In this document: in pieces, positions 9,741-23,995 of the stretch
Layout of the letters: each line of letters begins with the position of its first letter
Position numbering within the stretch: the stretch's first letter is position 1
DNA from: Auanema rhodensis
Lineage: Eukaryota; Nematoda; Chromadorea; Rhabditida; Rhabditidae
Assembly (NCBI GenBank): GCA_964057225.1
Contig: OZ059900.1
Span: forward strand, 3,048,501-3,112,500
Length of the DNA: 64,000 nt
Reading direction: 5' to 3'
Made by a program: the position numbers and the translations under genes
The notes under the pieces: generated by a model
What the model saw: only the letters and a program-made list of their open reading frames with translations
What the model was told of the DNA's origin: nothing
The model's database searches: none

Positions 9741-11479
9741 TACTCGTAAATTTTGATCATATTCGGTGAGATTCGAGAATCAAACACACAATACACGAAA
9801 TAAGTTTATTTTTACGAGTTTGCACTGATATTTATTCATTTTGATCAAAAAAGGTCGAAAATAGAAAGAATTTTTGAAATTTCCGAGTTTTGAGTCTAAT
9901 TTGGCTAAATCGCTCATATATATGATCAAAAGCATAGTTTTACTGTCTATGATAACAAAAGTCTTCAAATATACACTAATAATGTGTAAATCACTGAATT
10001 TCACTCAAATAGCATTACTACACTAAGTATGGTCGTTTTTATGCCTTTAACACCATATACTCACCGATTTTTGGTACAAAATCTGTGATACTCGTAAATT
10101 TTGATCATATTCGGTGAGATTCCAGAATCAAACACACAATACACGAAATAAGTTTATTTTTACGAGTTTGCACTGATATTTATTCATTTTGATCAAAAAA
10201 GGTCGAAAATAGAAAGAATTTTTGAAATTTCCGAGTTTTGAGTCTAATTTGGCTAAATCGCTCATATATATGATCAAAAGCATAGTTTTATTGTCTATGA
10301 CAACAAAAGTCATCAATTAAACGCTAGTGATGTTTAAATACTGAATTTCGCTCAAATAGCAATACTACACTAAGTATGGTCGTTTTTATGCCTTTAACAC
10401 CATATACTCACCGATTTTTGGTACAAAATCTGTAATACTCGTAAATTTTGATCATATTCGTTAAGATTTGAGAATCAAACATACAATACACAAAATCAGT
10501 CTATTTTTATGAGCTTGCACTGATATATATTCATTTTGATCAAAAAAGGTCGAAAATAGAAAGAATTTTTGAAATTTACGAGTTTTGAGTCTAATTCGGC
10601 TAAATCGCTCATATATATGATCAGAAGCATAGTTTTATTGTCTATGACAACGAAAGTCATTAATTGAACACTAATGATGTTTAAATCACTAAATTTCGCT
10701 CAAATAGCATTACTACACTAAGTATGGTCGTTTTTATGCCTTTAACACCATATACTCACCGATTTTTGGTACAAAATCTGTGATACTCGTAAATTTTGAT
10801 CATATTCGGTGAGATTCGAGAATCAAACACACAATGCACGAAATAAGTTTATTTTGACGAGTTTGCACTGATATTTATTCATTTTGATCAAAAAAGGTCG
10901 AAAATAGAAAGAATTTTTGAATTTTCCGAGTTTTGAGTCCAATTGGGCTAAATCGCTCATATATATGATCAAAAGCATAGTTTTACTGTCTATGATAACA
11001 AAAGTCTTCAAATATACACTAATAATGTGTAAATCACTGAATTTCACTCAAATAGCTTTACTACACTAAGTGTGGTCGTTTTTATGCCTTTAACACCATA
11101 TACTCAAAGATTTTTGGTACAAAATCTGTAATACTCGTAAATTTTGATCATATTCGTTAAGATTTGAGAATCAAACATACAATACACAAAATCAGTCTAT
11201 TTTTATGAGCTTGCACTGATATATATTCATTTTGATCAAAAAAGGTCGAAAATAGAAAGAATTTTTGAAATTTCCGAGTTTTGAGTCTAATTTGGCTAAA
11301 TCGCTCATATATATGATCAAAAGCATAGTTTTACTGTCTATGATAACAAAAGTCTTCAAATATACACTAATGATGTGTAAATCACTGAATTTCACTCAAA
11401 TAGCTTTACTACACTAAGTATGGTCGTTTTTATGCCTTTAACACCATATACTCACCGATTTTTGGTACAAAATCTGTGA
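9741..11479. repeat. Pentamer higher-order repeat K3-K4-K5-K2-K1 (1739 bp)
   Basis: Units at 9741, 10089 (GATTCCAGAATC), 10436 (K5 with TCTAATTCGGCT), 10784 (K2 ending TCAAAGATTT) and 11132. It is adjacent to the next copy, 1739 bp away. TCTAATTCGGCT is shared with the K5 units at 12175 and 19128 but not with 5916, so these copies are more closely related to each other. Confidence 0.87.
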
Positions 11480-13218
11480 TACTCGTAAATTTTGATCATA
11501 TTCGGTGAGATTCGAGAATCAAACACACAATACACGAAATAAGTTTATTTTTACGAGTTTGCACTGATATTTATTCATTTTGATCAAAAAAGGTCGAAAA
11601 TAGAAAGAATTTTTGAAATTTCCGAGTTTTGAGTCTAATTTGGCTAAATCGCTCATATATATGATCAAAAGCATAGTTTTACTGTCTATGATAACAAAAG
11701 TCTTCAAATATACACTAATAATGTGTAAATCACTGAATTTCACTCAAATAGCATTACTACACTAAGTATGGTCGTTTTTATGCCTTTAACACCATATACT
11801 CACCGATTTTTGGTACAAAATCTGTGATACTCGTAAATTTTGATCATATTCGGTGAGATTCCAGAATCAAACACACAATACACGAAATAAGTTTATTTTT
11901 ACGAGTTTGCACTGATATTTATTCATTTTGATCAAAAAAGGTCGAAAATAGAAAGAATTTTTGAAATTTCCGAGTTTTGAGTCTAATTTGGCTAAATCGC
12001 TCATATATATGATCAAAAGCATAGTTTTATTGTCTATGACAACAAAAGTCATCAATTAAACGCTAGTGATGTTTAAATACTGAATTTCGCTCAAATAGCA
12101 ATACTACACTAAGTATGGTCGTTTTTATGCCTTTAACACCATATACTCACCGATTTTTGGTACAAAATCTGTAATACTCGTAAATTTTGATCATATTCGT
12201 TAAGATTTGAGAATCAAACATACAATACACAAAATCAGTCTATTTTTATGAGCTTGCACTGATATATATTCATTTTGATCAAAAAAGGTCGAAAATAGAA
12301 AGAATTTTTGAAATTTACGAGTTTTGAGTCTAATTCGGCTAAATCGCTCATATATATGATCAGAAGCATAGTTTTATTGTCTATGACAACGAAAGTCATT
12401 AATTGAACACTAATGATGTTTAAATCACTAAATTTCGCTCAAATAGCATTACTACACTAAGTATGGTCGTTTTTATGCCTTTAACACCATATACTCACCG
12501 ATTTTTGGTACAAAATCTGTAATACTCGTAAATTTTGATCATATTCGGTGAGATTCGAGAATCAAACACACAATGCACGAAATAAGTTTATTTTGACGAG
12601 TTTGCACTGATATTTATTCATTTTGATCAAAAAAGGTCGAAAATAGAAAGAATTTTTGAATTTTCCGAGTTTTGAGTCCAATTGGGCTAAATCGCTCATA
12701 TATATGATCAAAAGCATAGTTTTACTGTCTATGATAACAAAAGTCTTCAAATATACACTAATGATGTGTAAATCACTGAATTTCACTCAAATAGCTTTAC
12801 TACACTAAGTATGGTCGTTTTTATGCCTTTAACACCATATACTCACCGATTTTTGGTACAAAATCTGTAATACTCGTAAATTTTGATCATATTCGTTAAG
12901 ATTTGAGAATCAAACATACAATACACAAAATCAGTCTATTTTTATGAGCTTGCACTGATATATATTCATTTTGATCAAAAAAGGTCGAAAATAGAAAGAA
13001 TTTTTGAAATTTCCGAGTTTTGAGTCTAATTTGGCTAAATCGCTCATATATATGATCAAAAGCATAGTTTTACTGTCTATGATAACAAAAGTCTTCAAAT
13101 ATACACTAATAATGTGTAAATCACTGAATTTCACTCAAATAGCTTTACTACACTAAGTGTGGTCGTTTTTATGCCTTTAACACCATATACTCAACGATTT
13201 TTGGTACAAAATCTGTAA
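11480..13218. repeat. Pentamer K3-K4-K5-K2-K1 heading S1 (1739 bp)
   Basis: Units at 11480, 11828, 12175, 12523 and 12871. It directly follows the copy at 9741 and opens super-repeat S1. It differs from the 9741 copy at the K2/K1 boundary: here K2 ends CACCGATTT and K1 ends AAGTGTGG/TCAACGATTT, the reverse of the earlier copy. Confidence 0.85.
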
Positions 13219-14608
13219 TACTCGTAAATTTTGATCATATTCGTTAAGATTTGAGAATCAAACATACAATACACAAAATCAGTCTATTTTTATGAGCTTG
13301 CACTGATATATATTCATTTTGATCAAAAAAGGTCGAAAATAGAAAGAATTTTTGAAATTTCCGAGTTTTGAGTCTAATTTGGCTAAATCGCTCATATACA
13401 TGATCAGAAGCATAGTTTTATTGTCTATGACAACAAAAGTCATCAATTAAACGCTAGTGATGTTTAAATACTGATTTTCGCTCAAATAGCATTACTACAC
13501 TAAGTATGGTCGTTTTTATGCCTTTAACACCATATACTCACCGATTTTTGGTACAAAATCTGTGATACTCGTAAATTTTGATCATATTCGGTGAGATTCG
13601 AGAATCAAACACACAATACACGAAATAAGTTTATTTTTACGAGTTTGCACTGATATTTATTCATTTTGATCAAAAAAGGTCGAAAATAGAAAGAATTTTT
13701 GAAATTTCCGAGTTTTGAGTCTAATTTGGCTAAATCGCTCATATATATGATCAAAAGCATAGTTTTACTGTCTATGATAACAAAAGTCTTCAAATATACA
13801 CTAATAATGTGTAAATCACTGAATTTCACTCAAATAGCATTACTACACTAAGTATGGTCGTTTTTATGCCTTTAACACCATATACTCACCGATTTTTGGT
13901 ACAAAATCTGTGATACTCGTAAATTTTGATCATATTCGGTGAGATTCGAGAATCAAACACACAATACACGAAATAAGTTTATTTTTACGAGTTTGCACTG
14001 ATATTTATTCATTTTGATCAAAAAAGGTCGAAAATAGAAAGAATTTTTGAAATTTCCGAGTTTTGAGTCTAATTTGGCTAAATCGCTCATATATATGATC
14101 AAAAGCATAGTTTTATTGTCTATGACAACAAAAGTCATCAATTAAACGCTAGTGATGTTTAAATACTGATTTTCGCTCAAATAGCATTACTACACTAAGT
14201 ATGGTCGTTTTTATGCCTTTAACACCATATACTCACCGATTTTTGGTACAAAATCTGTGATACTCGTAAATTTTGATCATATTCGGTGAGATTCGAGAAT
14301 CAAACACACAATGCACGAAATAAGTTTATTTTGACGAGTTTGCACTGATATTTATTCATTTTGATCAAAAAAGGTCGAAAATAGAAAGAATTTTTGAATT
14401 TTCCGAGTTTTGAGTCCAATTGGGCTAAATCGCTCATATATATGATCAAAAGCATAGTTTTACTGTCTATGATAACAAAAGTCTTCAAATATACACTAAT
14501 AATGTGTAAATCACTGAATTTCACTCAAATAGCTTTACTACACTAAGTGTGGTCGTTTTTATGCCTTTAACACCATATACTCAACGATTTTTGGTACAAA
14601 ATCTGTAA
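13219..14608. repeat. Tetramer K6-K3-K4-K2, copy 1 of 3 in S1 (1390 bp)
   Basis: Units at 13219 (347), 13566, 13914 (347) and 14261. This copy lacks the private variants of the next two and matches 20172-21561 in S2. Confidence 0.87.
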
Positions 14609-15998
14609 TACTCGTAAATTTTGATCATATTCGTTAAGATTTGAGAATCAAACATACAATACACAAAATCAGTCTATTTTTATGAGCTTGCACTGATATA
14701 TATTCATTTTGATCAAAAAAGGTCGAAAATAGAAAGAATTTTTGAAATTTCCGAGTTTCGAGTCTAATTTGGCTAAATCGCTCATATACATGATCAGAAG
14801 CATAGTTTTATTGTCTATGACAACAAAAGTCATAAATTAAACGCTAGTGATGTTTAAATACTGATTTTCGCTCAAATAGCATTACTACACTAAGTATGGT
14901 CGTTTTTATGCCTTTAACACCATATACTCACCGATTTTTGGTACAAAATCTGTGATACTCGTAAATTTTGATCATATTCGGTGAGATTCGAGAATCAAAC
15001 ACACAATACACGAAATAAGTTTATTTTTACGAGTTTGCACTGATATTCATTCATTTTGATCAAAAAAGGTCAAAAATAGAAAGAATTTTTGAAATTTCCG
15101 AGTTTTGAGTCTAATTTGGCTAAATCGCTCATATATATGATCAAAAGCATAGTTTTACTGTCTATGATAACAAAAGTCTTCAAATATACACTAATAATGT
15201 GTAAATCACTGAATTTCACTCAAATAGCATTACTACACTAAGTATGGTCGTTTTTATGCCTTTAACACAATATACTCACCGATTTTTGGTACAAAATCTG
15301 TGATACTCGTAAATTTTGATCATATTCGGTGAGATTCGAGAATCAAACACACAATACACGAAATAAGTTTATTTTTACGAGTTTGCACTGATATTTATTC
15401 ATTTTGATCAAAAAAGGTCGAAAATAGAAAGAATTTTTGAAATTTCCGAGTTTTGAGTCTAATTTGGCTAAATCGCTCATATATATGATCAAAAGCATAG
15501 TTTTATTGTCTATGACAACAAAAGTCATCAATTAAACGCTAGTGATGTTTAAATACTGATTTTCGCTCAAATAGCATTACTACACTAAGTATGGTCGTTT
15601 TTATGCCTTTAACACCATATACTCACCGATTTTTGGTACAAAATCTGTGATACTCGTAAATTTTGATCATATTCGGTGAGATTCGAGAATCAAACACACA
15701 ATGCACGAAATAAGTTTATTTTGACGAGTTTGCACTGATATTTATTCATTTTGATCAAAAAAGGTCGAAAATAGAAAGAATTTTTGAATTTTCCGAGTTT
15801 TGAGTCCAATTGGGCTAAATCGCTCATATATATGATCAAAAGCATAGTTTTACTGTCTATGATAACAAAAGTCTTCAAATATACACTAATAATGTGTAAA
15901 TCACTGAATTTCACTCAAATAGCTTTACTACACTAAGTGTGGTCGTTTTTATGCCTTTAACACCATATACTCAACGATTTTTGGTACAAAATCTGTAA
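14609..15998. repeat. Tetramer K6-K3-K4-K2, copy 2 of 3 in S1 (1390 bp)
   Basis: It shares with copy 3 the variants GAGTTTCGAGTC, GTCATAAATTAAACG, GATATTCATTC, AAGGTCAAAAATAG and TTAACACAATATAC. Copies 2 and 3 look nearly identical except in the closing K2, so they are probably a very recent tandem duplication. Confidence 0.88.
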
Positions 15999-17388
15999 TA
16001 CTCGTAAATTTTGATCATATTCGTTAAGATTTGAGAATCAAACATACAATACACAAAATCAGTCTATTTTTATGAGCTTGCACTGATATATATTCATTTT
16101 GATCAAAAAAGGTCGAAAATAGAAAGAATTTTTGAAATTTCCGAGTTTCGAGTCTAATTTGGCTAAATCGCTCATATACATGATCAGAAGCATAGTTTTA
16201 TTGTCTATGACAACAAAAGTCATAAATTAAACGCTAGTGATGTTTAAATACTGATTTTCGCTCAAATAGCATTACTACACTAAGTATGGTCGTTTTTATG
16301 CCTTTAACACCATATACTCACCGATTTTTGGTACAAAATCTGTGATACTCGTAAATTTTGATCATATTCGGTGAGATTCGAGAATCAAACACACAATACA
16401 CGAAATAAGTTTATTTTTACGAGTTTGCACTGATATTCATTCATTTTGATCAAAAAAGGTCAAAAATAGAAAGAATTTTTGAAATTTCCGAGTTTTGAGT
16501 CTAATTTGGCTAAATCGCTCATATATATGATCAAAAGCATAGTTTTACTGTCTATGATAACAAAAGTCTTCAAATATACACTAATAATGTGTAAATCACT
16601 GAATTTCACTCAAATAGCATTACTACACTAAGTATGGTCGTTTTTATGCCTTTAACACAATATACTCACCGATTTTTGGTACAAAATCTGTGATACTCGT
16701 AAATTTTGATCATATTCGGTGAGATTCGAGAATCAAACACACAATACACGAAATAAGTTTATTTTTACGAGTTTGCACTGATATTTATTCATTTTGATCA
16801 AAAAAGGTCGAAAATAGAAAGAATTTTTGAAATTTCCGAGTTTTGAGTCTAATTTGGCTAAATCGCTCATATATATGATCAAAAGCATAGTTTTATTGTC
16901 TATGACAACAAAAGTCATCAATTAAACGCTAGTGATGTTTAAATACTGATTTTCGCTCAAATAGCATTACTACACTAAGTATGGTCGTTTTTATGCCTTT
17001 AACACCATATACTCACCGATTTTTGGTACAAAATCTGTGATACTCGTAAATTTTGATCATATTCGGTGAGATTCGAGAATCAAACACACAATGCACGAAA
17101 TAAGTTTATTTTGACGAGTTTGCACTGATATTTATTCATTTTGATCAAAAAAGGTAGAAAATAGAAAGAATTTTTGAATTTTCCGAGTTTTGAGTCCAAT
17201 TGGGCTAAATCGCTCATATATATGATCAAAAGCATAGTTTTACTGTCTATGATAACAAAAGTCTTCAAATATACACTAATGATGTGTAAATCACTGAATT
17301 TCACTCAAATAGCTTTACTACACTAAGTATGGTCGTTTTTATGCCTTTAACACCATATACTCACCGATTTTTGGTACAAAATCTGTAA
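15999..17388. repeat. Tetramer K6-K3-K4-K2, copy 3 of 3 in S1 (1390 bp)
   Basis: Same private variants as copy 2. The closing K2 (17041) has AAAGGTAGAAAATAG (A for C), which recurs in the K2 units at 22604, 25038 and 27472 and marks the edge shared with S2 and the heptamers. Confidence 0.88.
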
Positions 17389-18432
17389 TACTCGTAAATT
17401 TTGATCATATTCGGTGAGATTCGAGAATCAAACACACAATGCACGAAACAAGTTTATTTTGACGAGTTTGCACTGATATTTATTCATTTTGATCAAAAAA
17501 GGTCGAAAATAGAAAGAATTTTTGAATTTTCCGAGTTTTGAGTCCAATTGGGCTAAATCGCTCATATATATGATCAAAAGCATAGTTTTACTGTCTATGA
17601 TAACAAAAGTCTTCAAATATACACTAATGATGTGTAAATCACTGAATTTCACTCAAATAGCTTTACTACACTAAGTATGGTCGTTTTTATGCCTTTAACA
17701 CCATATACTCACCGATTTTTGGTACAAAATCTGTAATACTCGTAAATTTTGATCATATTCGTTAAGATTTGAGAATCAAACATACAATACACAAAATCAG
17801 TCTATTTTTATGAGCTTGCACTGATATATATTCATTTTGATCAAAAAAGGTCGAAAATAGAAAGAATTTTTGAAATTTACGAGTTTTGAGTCTAATTTGG
17901 CTAAATCGCTCATATATATGATCAGAAGCATAGTTTTTTTGTCTATGACAACAAAAGTCATTAGTTAAACACTAATGATGTTTAAATCACTAAATTTCGC
18001 TCAAATAGCATTACTACACTAAGTATGGTCGTTTTTATGCCTTTAACACCATATACTCACCGATTTTTGGTACAAAATCTGTAATACTCGTAAATTTTGA
18101 TCATATTCGTTAAGATTTGAGAATCAAACATACAATACACAAAATCAGTCTATTTTTATGAGCTCGCACTGATATATATTCATTTTGATCAAAAAAGGTC
18201 GAAAATAGAAAGAATTTTTGAAATTTACGAGTTTTGAATCTAATTTGGCTAAATCGCTCATATATATGATCAAAAGCATAGTTTTACTGTCTATGATAAC
18301 AAAAGTCTTCAAATATACACTAATAATGATTTAATCACTGAATTTCACTCAAATAGCATTACTACACTAAGTATGGTCGTTTTTATGCCTTTAACACCAT
18401 ATACTCACCGATTTTTGGTACAAAATCTGTGA
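17389..18432. repeat. S1 tail: K2-K5-K5* (1044 bp)
   Basis: Three 348-bp units: K2 with CACGAAACAAG (17389), K5 with CATAGTTTTTTTGTC and GTCATTAGTTAAACAC (17737), and K5* (18085) with GAGCTCGCACTG, TTTTGAATCTAAT and AATAATGATTTAATCACTG. K5* has a K5 left half and a K1-type right half. The trio returns at 22952, 25386 and 27820. Confidence 0.85.
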
Positions 18433-20171
18433 TACTCGTAAATTTTGATCATATTCGGTGAGATTCGAGAATCAAACACACAATACACGAAATAAGTTTA
18501 TTTTTACGAGTTTGCACTGATATTTATTCATTTTGATCAAAAAAGGTCGAAAATAGAAAGAATTTTTGAAATTTCCGAGTTTTGAGTCTAATTTGGCTAA
18601 ATCGCTCATATATATGATCAAAAGCATAGTTTTACTGTCTATGATAACAAAAGTCTTCAAATATACACTAATAATGTGTAAATCACTGAATTTCACTCAA
18701 ATAGCATTACTACACTAAGTATGGTCGTTTTTATGCCTTTAACACCATATACTCACCGATTTTTGGTACAAAATCTGTGATACTCGTAAATTTTGATCAT
18801 ATTCGGTGAGATTCCAGAATCAAACACACAATACACGAAATAAGTTTATTTTTACGAGTTTGCACTGATATTTATTCATTTTGATCAAAAAAGGTCGAAA
18901 ATAGAAAGAATTTTTGAAATTTCCGAGTTTTGAGTCTAATTTGGCTAAATCGCTCATATATATGATCAAAAGCATAGTTTTATTGTCTATGACAACAAAA
19001 GTCATCAATTAAACGCTAGTGATGTTTAAATACTGAATTTCGCTCAAATAGCAATACTACACTAAGTATGGTCGTTTTTATGCCTTTAACACCATATACT
19101 CACCGATTTTTGGTACAAAATCTGTAATACTCGTAAATTTTGATCATATTCGTTAAGATTTGAGAATCAAACATACAATACACAAAATCAGTCTATTTTT
19201 ATGAGCTTGCACTGATATATATTCATTTTGATCAAAAAAGGTCGAAAATAGAAAGAATTTTTGAAATTTACGAGTTTTGAGTCTAATTCGGCTAAATCGC
19301 TCATATATATGATCAGAAGCATAGTTTTATTGTCTATGACAACGAAAGTCATTAATTGAACACTAATGATGTTTAAATCACTAAATTTCGCTCAAATAGC
19401 ATTACTACACTAAGTATGGTCGTTTTTATGCCTTTAACACCATATACTCACCGATTTTTGGTACAAAATCTGTAATACTCGTAAATTTTGATCATATTCG
19501 GTGAGATTCGAGAATCAAACACACAATGCACGAAATAAGTTTATTTTGACGAGTTTGCACTGATATTTATTCATTTTGATCAAAAAAGGTCGAAAATAGA
19601 AAGAATTTTTGAATTTTCCGAGTTTTGAGTCCAATTGGGCTAAATCGCTCATATATATGATCAAAAGCATAGTTTTACTGTCTATGATAACAAAAGTCTT
19701 CAAATATACACTAATGATGTGTAAATCACTGAATTTCACTCAAATAGCTTTACTACACTAAGTATGGTCGTTTTTATGCCTTTAACACCATATACTCACC
19801 GATTTTTGGTACAAAATCTGTAATACTCGTAAATTTTGATCATATTCGTTAAGATTTGAGAATCAAACATACAATACACAAAATCAGTCTATTTTAATGA
19901 GCTTGCACTGATATATATTCATTTTGATCAAAAAAGGTCGAAAATAGAAAGAATTTTTGAAATTTCCGAGTTTTGAGTCTAATTTGGCTAAATCGCTCAT
20001 ATATATGATCAAAAGCATAGTTTTACTGTCTATGATAACAAAAGTCTTCAAATATACACTAATAATGTGTAAATCACTGAATTTCACTCAAATAGCTTTA
20101 CTACACTAAGTGTGGTCGTTTTTATGCCTTTAACACCATATACTCAACGATTTTTGGTACAAAATCTGTAA

Positions 20172-21561
20172 TACTCGTAAATTTTGATCATATTCGTTAA
20201 GATTTGAGAATCAAACATACAATACACAAAATCAGTCTATTTTTATGAGCTTGCACTGATATATATTCATTTTGATCAAAAAAGGTCGAAAATAGAAAGA
20301 ATTTTTGAAATTTCCGAGTTTTGAGTCTAATTTGGCTAAATCGCTCATATACATGATCAGAAGCATAGTTTTATTGTCTATGACAACAAAAGTCATCAAT
20401 TAAACGCTAGTGATGTTTAAATACTGATTTTCGCTCAAATAGCATTACTACACTAAGTATGGTCGTTTTTATGCCTTTAACACCATATACTCACCGATTT
20501 TTGGTACAAAATCTGTGATACTCGTAAATTTTGATCATATTCGGTGAGATTCGAGAATCAAACACACAATACACGAAATAAGTTTATTTTTACGAGTTTG
20601 CACTGATATTTATTCATTTTGATCAAAAAAGGTCGAAAATAGAAAGAATTTTTGAAATTTCCGAGTTTTGAGTCTAATTTGGCTAAATCGCTCATATATA
20701 TGATCAAAAGCATAGTTTTACTGTCTATGATAACAAAAGTCTTCAAATATACACTAATAATGTGTAAATCACTGAATTTCACTCAAATAGCATTACTACA
20801 CTAAGTATGGTCGTTTTTATGCCTTTAACACCATATACTCACCGATTTTTGGTACAAAATCTGTGATACTCGTAAATTTTGATCATATTCGGTGAGATTC
20901 GAGAATCAAACACACAATACACGAAATAAGTTTATTTTTACGAGTTTGCACTGATATTTATTCATTTTGATCAAAAAAGGTCGAAAATAGAAAGAATTTT
21001 TGAAATTTCCGAGTTTTGAGTCTAATTTGGCTAAATCGCTCATATATATGATCAAAAGCATAGTTTTATTGTCTATGACAACAAAAGTCATCAATTAAAC
21101 GCTAGTGATGTTTAAATACTGATTTTCGCTCAAATAGCATTACTACACTAAGTATGGTCGTTTTTATGCCTTTAACACCATATACTCACCGATTTTTGGT
21201 ACAAAATCTGTGATACTCGTAAATTTTGATCATATTCGGTGAGATTCGAGAATCAAACACACAATGCACGAAATAAGTTTATTTTGACGAGTTTGCACTG
21301 ATATTTATTCATTTTGATCAAAAAAGGTCGAAAATAGAAAGAATTTTTGAATTTTCCGAGTTTTGAGTCCAATTGGGCTAAATCGCTCATATATATGATC
21401 AAAAGCATAGTTTTACTGTCTATGATAACAAAAGTCTTCAAATATACACTAATAATGTGTAAATCACTGAATTTCACTCAAATAGCTTTACTACACTAAG
21501 TGTGGTCGTTTTTATGCCTTTAACACCATATACTCAACGATTTTTGGTACAAAATCTGTAA
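20172..21561. repeat. Tetramer K6-K3-K4-K2, copy 1 of 2 in S2 (1390 bp)
   Basis: Units at 20172 (347), 20519, 20867 (347) and 21214. It corresponds to 13219-14608 in S1. Confidence 0.85.
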
Positions 21562-22951
21562 TACTCGTAAATTTTGATCATATTCGTTAAGATTTGAGAA
21601 TCAAACATACAATACACAAAATCAGTCTATTTTTATGAGCTTGCACTGATATATATTCATTTTGATCAAAAAAGGTCGAAAATAGAAAGAATTTTTGAAA
21701 TTTCCGAGTTTTGAGTCTAATTTGGCTAAATCGCTCATATACATGATCAGAAGCATAGTTTTATTGTCTATGACAACAAAAGTCATAAATTAAACGCTAG
21801 TGATGTTTAAATACTGATTTTCGCTCAAATAGCATTACTACACTAAGTATGGTCGTTTTTATGCCTTTAACACCATATACTCACCGATTTTTGGTACAAA
21901 ATCTGTGATACTCGTAAATTTTGATCATATTCGGTGAGATTCGAGAATCAAACACACAATACACGAAATAAGTTTATTTTTACGAGTTTGCACTGATATT
22001 CATTCATTTTGATCAAAAAAGGTCAAAAATAGAAAGAATTTTTGAAATTTCCGAGTTTTGAGTCTAATTTGGCTAAATCGCTCATATATATGATCAAAAG
22101 CATAGTTTTACTGTCTATGATAACAAAAGTCTTCAAATATACACTAATAATGTGTAAATCACTGAATTTCACTCAAATAGCATTACTACACTAAGTATGG
22201 TCGTTTTTATGCCTTTAACACCATATACTCACCGATTTTTGGTACAAAATCTGTGATACTCGTAAATTTTGATCATATTCGGTGAGATTCGAGAATCAAA
22301 CACACAATACACGAAATAAGTTTATTTTTACGAGTTTGCACTGATATTTATTCATTTTGATCAAAAAAGGTCGAAAATAGAAAGAATTTTTGAAATTTCC
22401 GAGTTTTGAGTCTAATTTGGCTAAATCGCTCATATATATGATCAAAAGCATAGATTTATTGTCTATGACAACAAAAGTCATCAATTAAACGCTAGTGATG
22501 TTTAAATACTGATTTTCGCTCAAATAGCATTACTACACTAAGTATGGTCGTTTTTATGCCTTTAACACCATATACTCACCGATTTTTGGTACAAAATCTG
22601 TGATACTCGTAAATTTTGATCATATTCGGTGAGATTCGAGAATCAAACACACAATGCACGAAATAAGTTTATTTTGACGAGTTTGCACTGATATTTATTC
22701 ATTTTGATCAAAAAAGGTAGAAAATAGAAAGAATTTTTGAATTTTCCGAGTTTTGAGTCCAATTGGGCTAAATCGCTCATATATATGATCAAAAGCATAG
22801 TTTTACTGTCTATGATAACAAAAGTCTTCAAATATACACTAATGATGTGTAAATCACTGAATTTCACTCAAATAGCTTTACTACACTAAGTATGGTCGTT
22901 TTTATGCCTTTAACACCATATACTCACCGATTTTTGGTACAAAATCTGTAA
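21562..22951. repeat. Tetramer K6-K3-K4-K2, copy 2 of 2 in S2 (1390 bp)
   Basis: It has GTCATAAATTAAACG, GATATTCATTC and AAGGTCAAAAATAG, as in S1 copies 2 and 3, but lacks GAGTTTCGAGTC and AACACAATATAC. Those two changes therefore probably arose in S1 after the S1/S2 duplication. The closing K2 has GGTAGAAAATAG, matching S1 copy 3. Confidence 0.85.
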
Positions 22952-23995
22952 TACTCGTAAATTTTGATCATATTCGGTGAGATTCGAGAATCAAACACAC
23001 AATGCACGAAACAAGTTTATTTTGACGAGTTTGCACTGATATTTATTCATTTTGATCAAAAAAGGTCGAAAATAGAAAGAATTTTTGAATTTTCCGAGTT
23101 TTGAGTCCAATTGGGCTAAATCGCTCATATATATGATCAAAAGCATAGTTTTACTGTCTATGATAACAAAAGTCTTCAAATATACACTAATGATGTGTAA
23201 ATCACTGAATTTCACTCAAATAGCTTTACTACACTAAGTATGGTCGTTTTTATGCCTTTAACACCATATACTCACCGATTTTTGGTACAAAATCTGTAAT
23301 ACTCGTAAATTTTGATCATATTCGTTAAGATTTGAGAATCAAACATACAATACACAAAATCAGTCTATTTTTATGAGCTTGCACTGATATATATTCATTT
23401 TGATCAAAAAAGGTCGAAAATAGAAAGAATTTTTGAAATTTACGAGTTTTGAGTCTAATTTGGCTAAATCGCTCATATATATGATCAGAAGCATAGTTTT
23501 TTTGTCTATGACAACAAAAGTCATTAGTTAAACACTAATGATGTTTAAATCACTAAATTTCGCTCAAATAGCATTACTACACTAAGTATGGTCGTTTTTA
23601 TGCCTTTAACACCATATACTCACCGATTTTTGGTACAAAATCTGTAATACTCGTAAATTTTGATCATATTCGTTAAGATTTGAGAATCAAACATACAATA
23701 CACAAAATCAGTCTATTTTTATGAGCTCGCACTGATATATATTCATTTTGATCAAAAAAGGTCGAAAATAGAAAGAATTTTTGAAATTTACGAGTTTTGA
23801 ATCTAATTTGGCTAAATCGCTCATATATATGATCAAAAGCATAGTTTTACTGTCTATGATAACAAAAGTCTTCAAATATACACTAATAATGATTTAATCA
23901 CTGAATTTCACTCAAATAGCATTACTACACTAAGTATGGTCGTTTTTATGCCTTTAACACCATATACTCACCGATTTTTGGTACAAAATCTGTGA

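Larger units (their letters stand above)
11480..18432. repeat. Super-repeat S1, 20 monomers (6953 bp)
   Basis: Order: K3-K4-K5-K2-K1, then (K6-K3-K4-K2) three times, then K2-K5-K5*. It repeats as S2 (18433-23995), which has only two inner tetramers. Shared rare variants include GATTCCAGAATC (11828/18781), TCTAATTCGGCT (12175/19128), GTCATAAATTAAACG (14609/21562), AAAGGTAGAAAATAG (17041/22604), CACGAAACAAG (17389/22952), CATAGTTTTTTTGTC (17737/23300) and GAGCTCGCACTG (18085/23648). These variants show duplication of the whole block rather than independent assembly. Confidence 0.88.
18433..23995. repeat. Super-repeat S2, 16 monomers (5563 bp)
   Basis: Same plan as S1 with one fewer inner tetramer: K3-K4-K5-K2-K1 (18433-20171), K6-K3-K4-K2 twice (20172-21561 and 21562-22951), then K2-K5-K5* (22952-23995). 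S1 and S2 differ by exactly 1390 bp. Private changes in S2 include TATTTTAATGAGC at 19824 and CATAGATTTATTG in the K4 at 22257. Confidence 0.88.
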
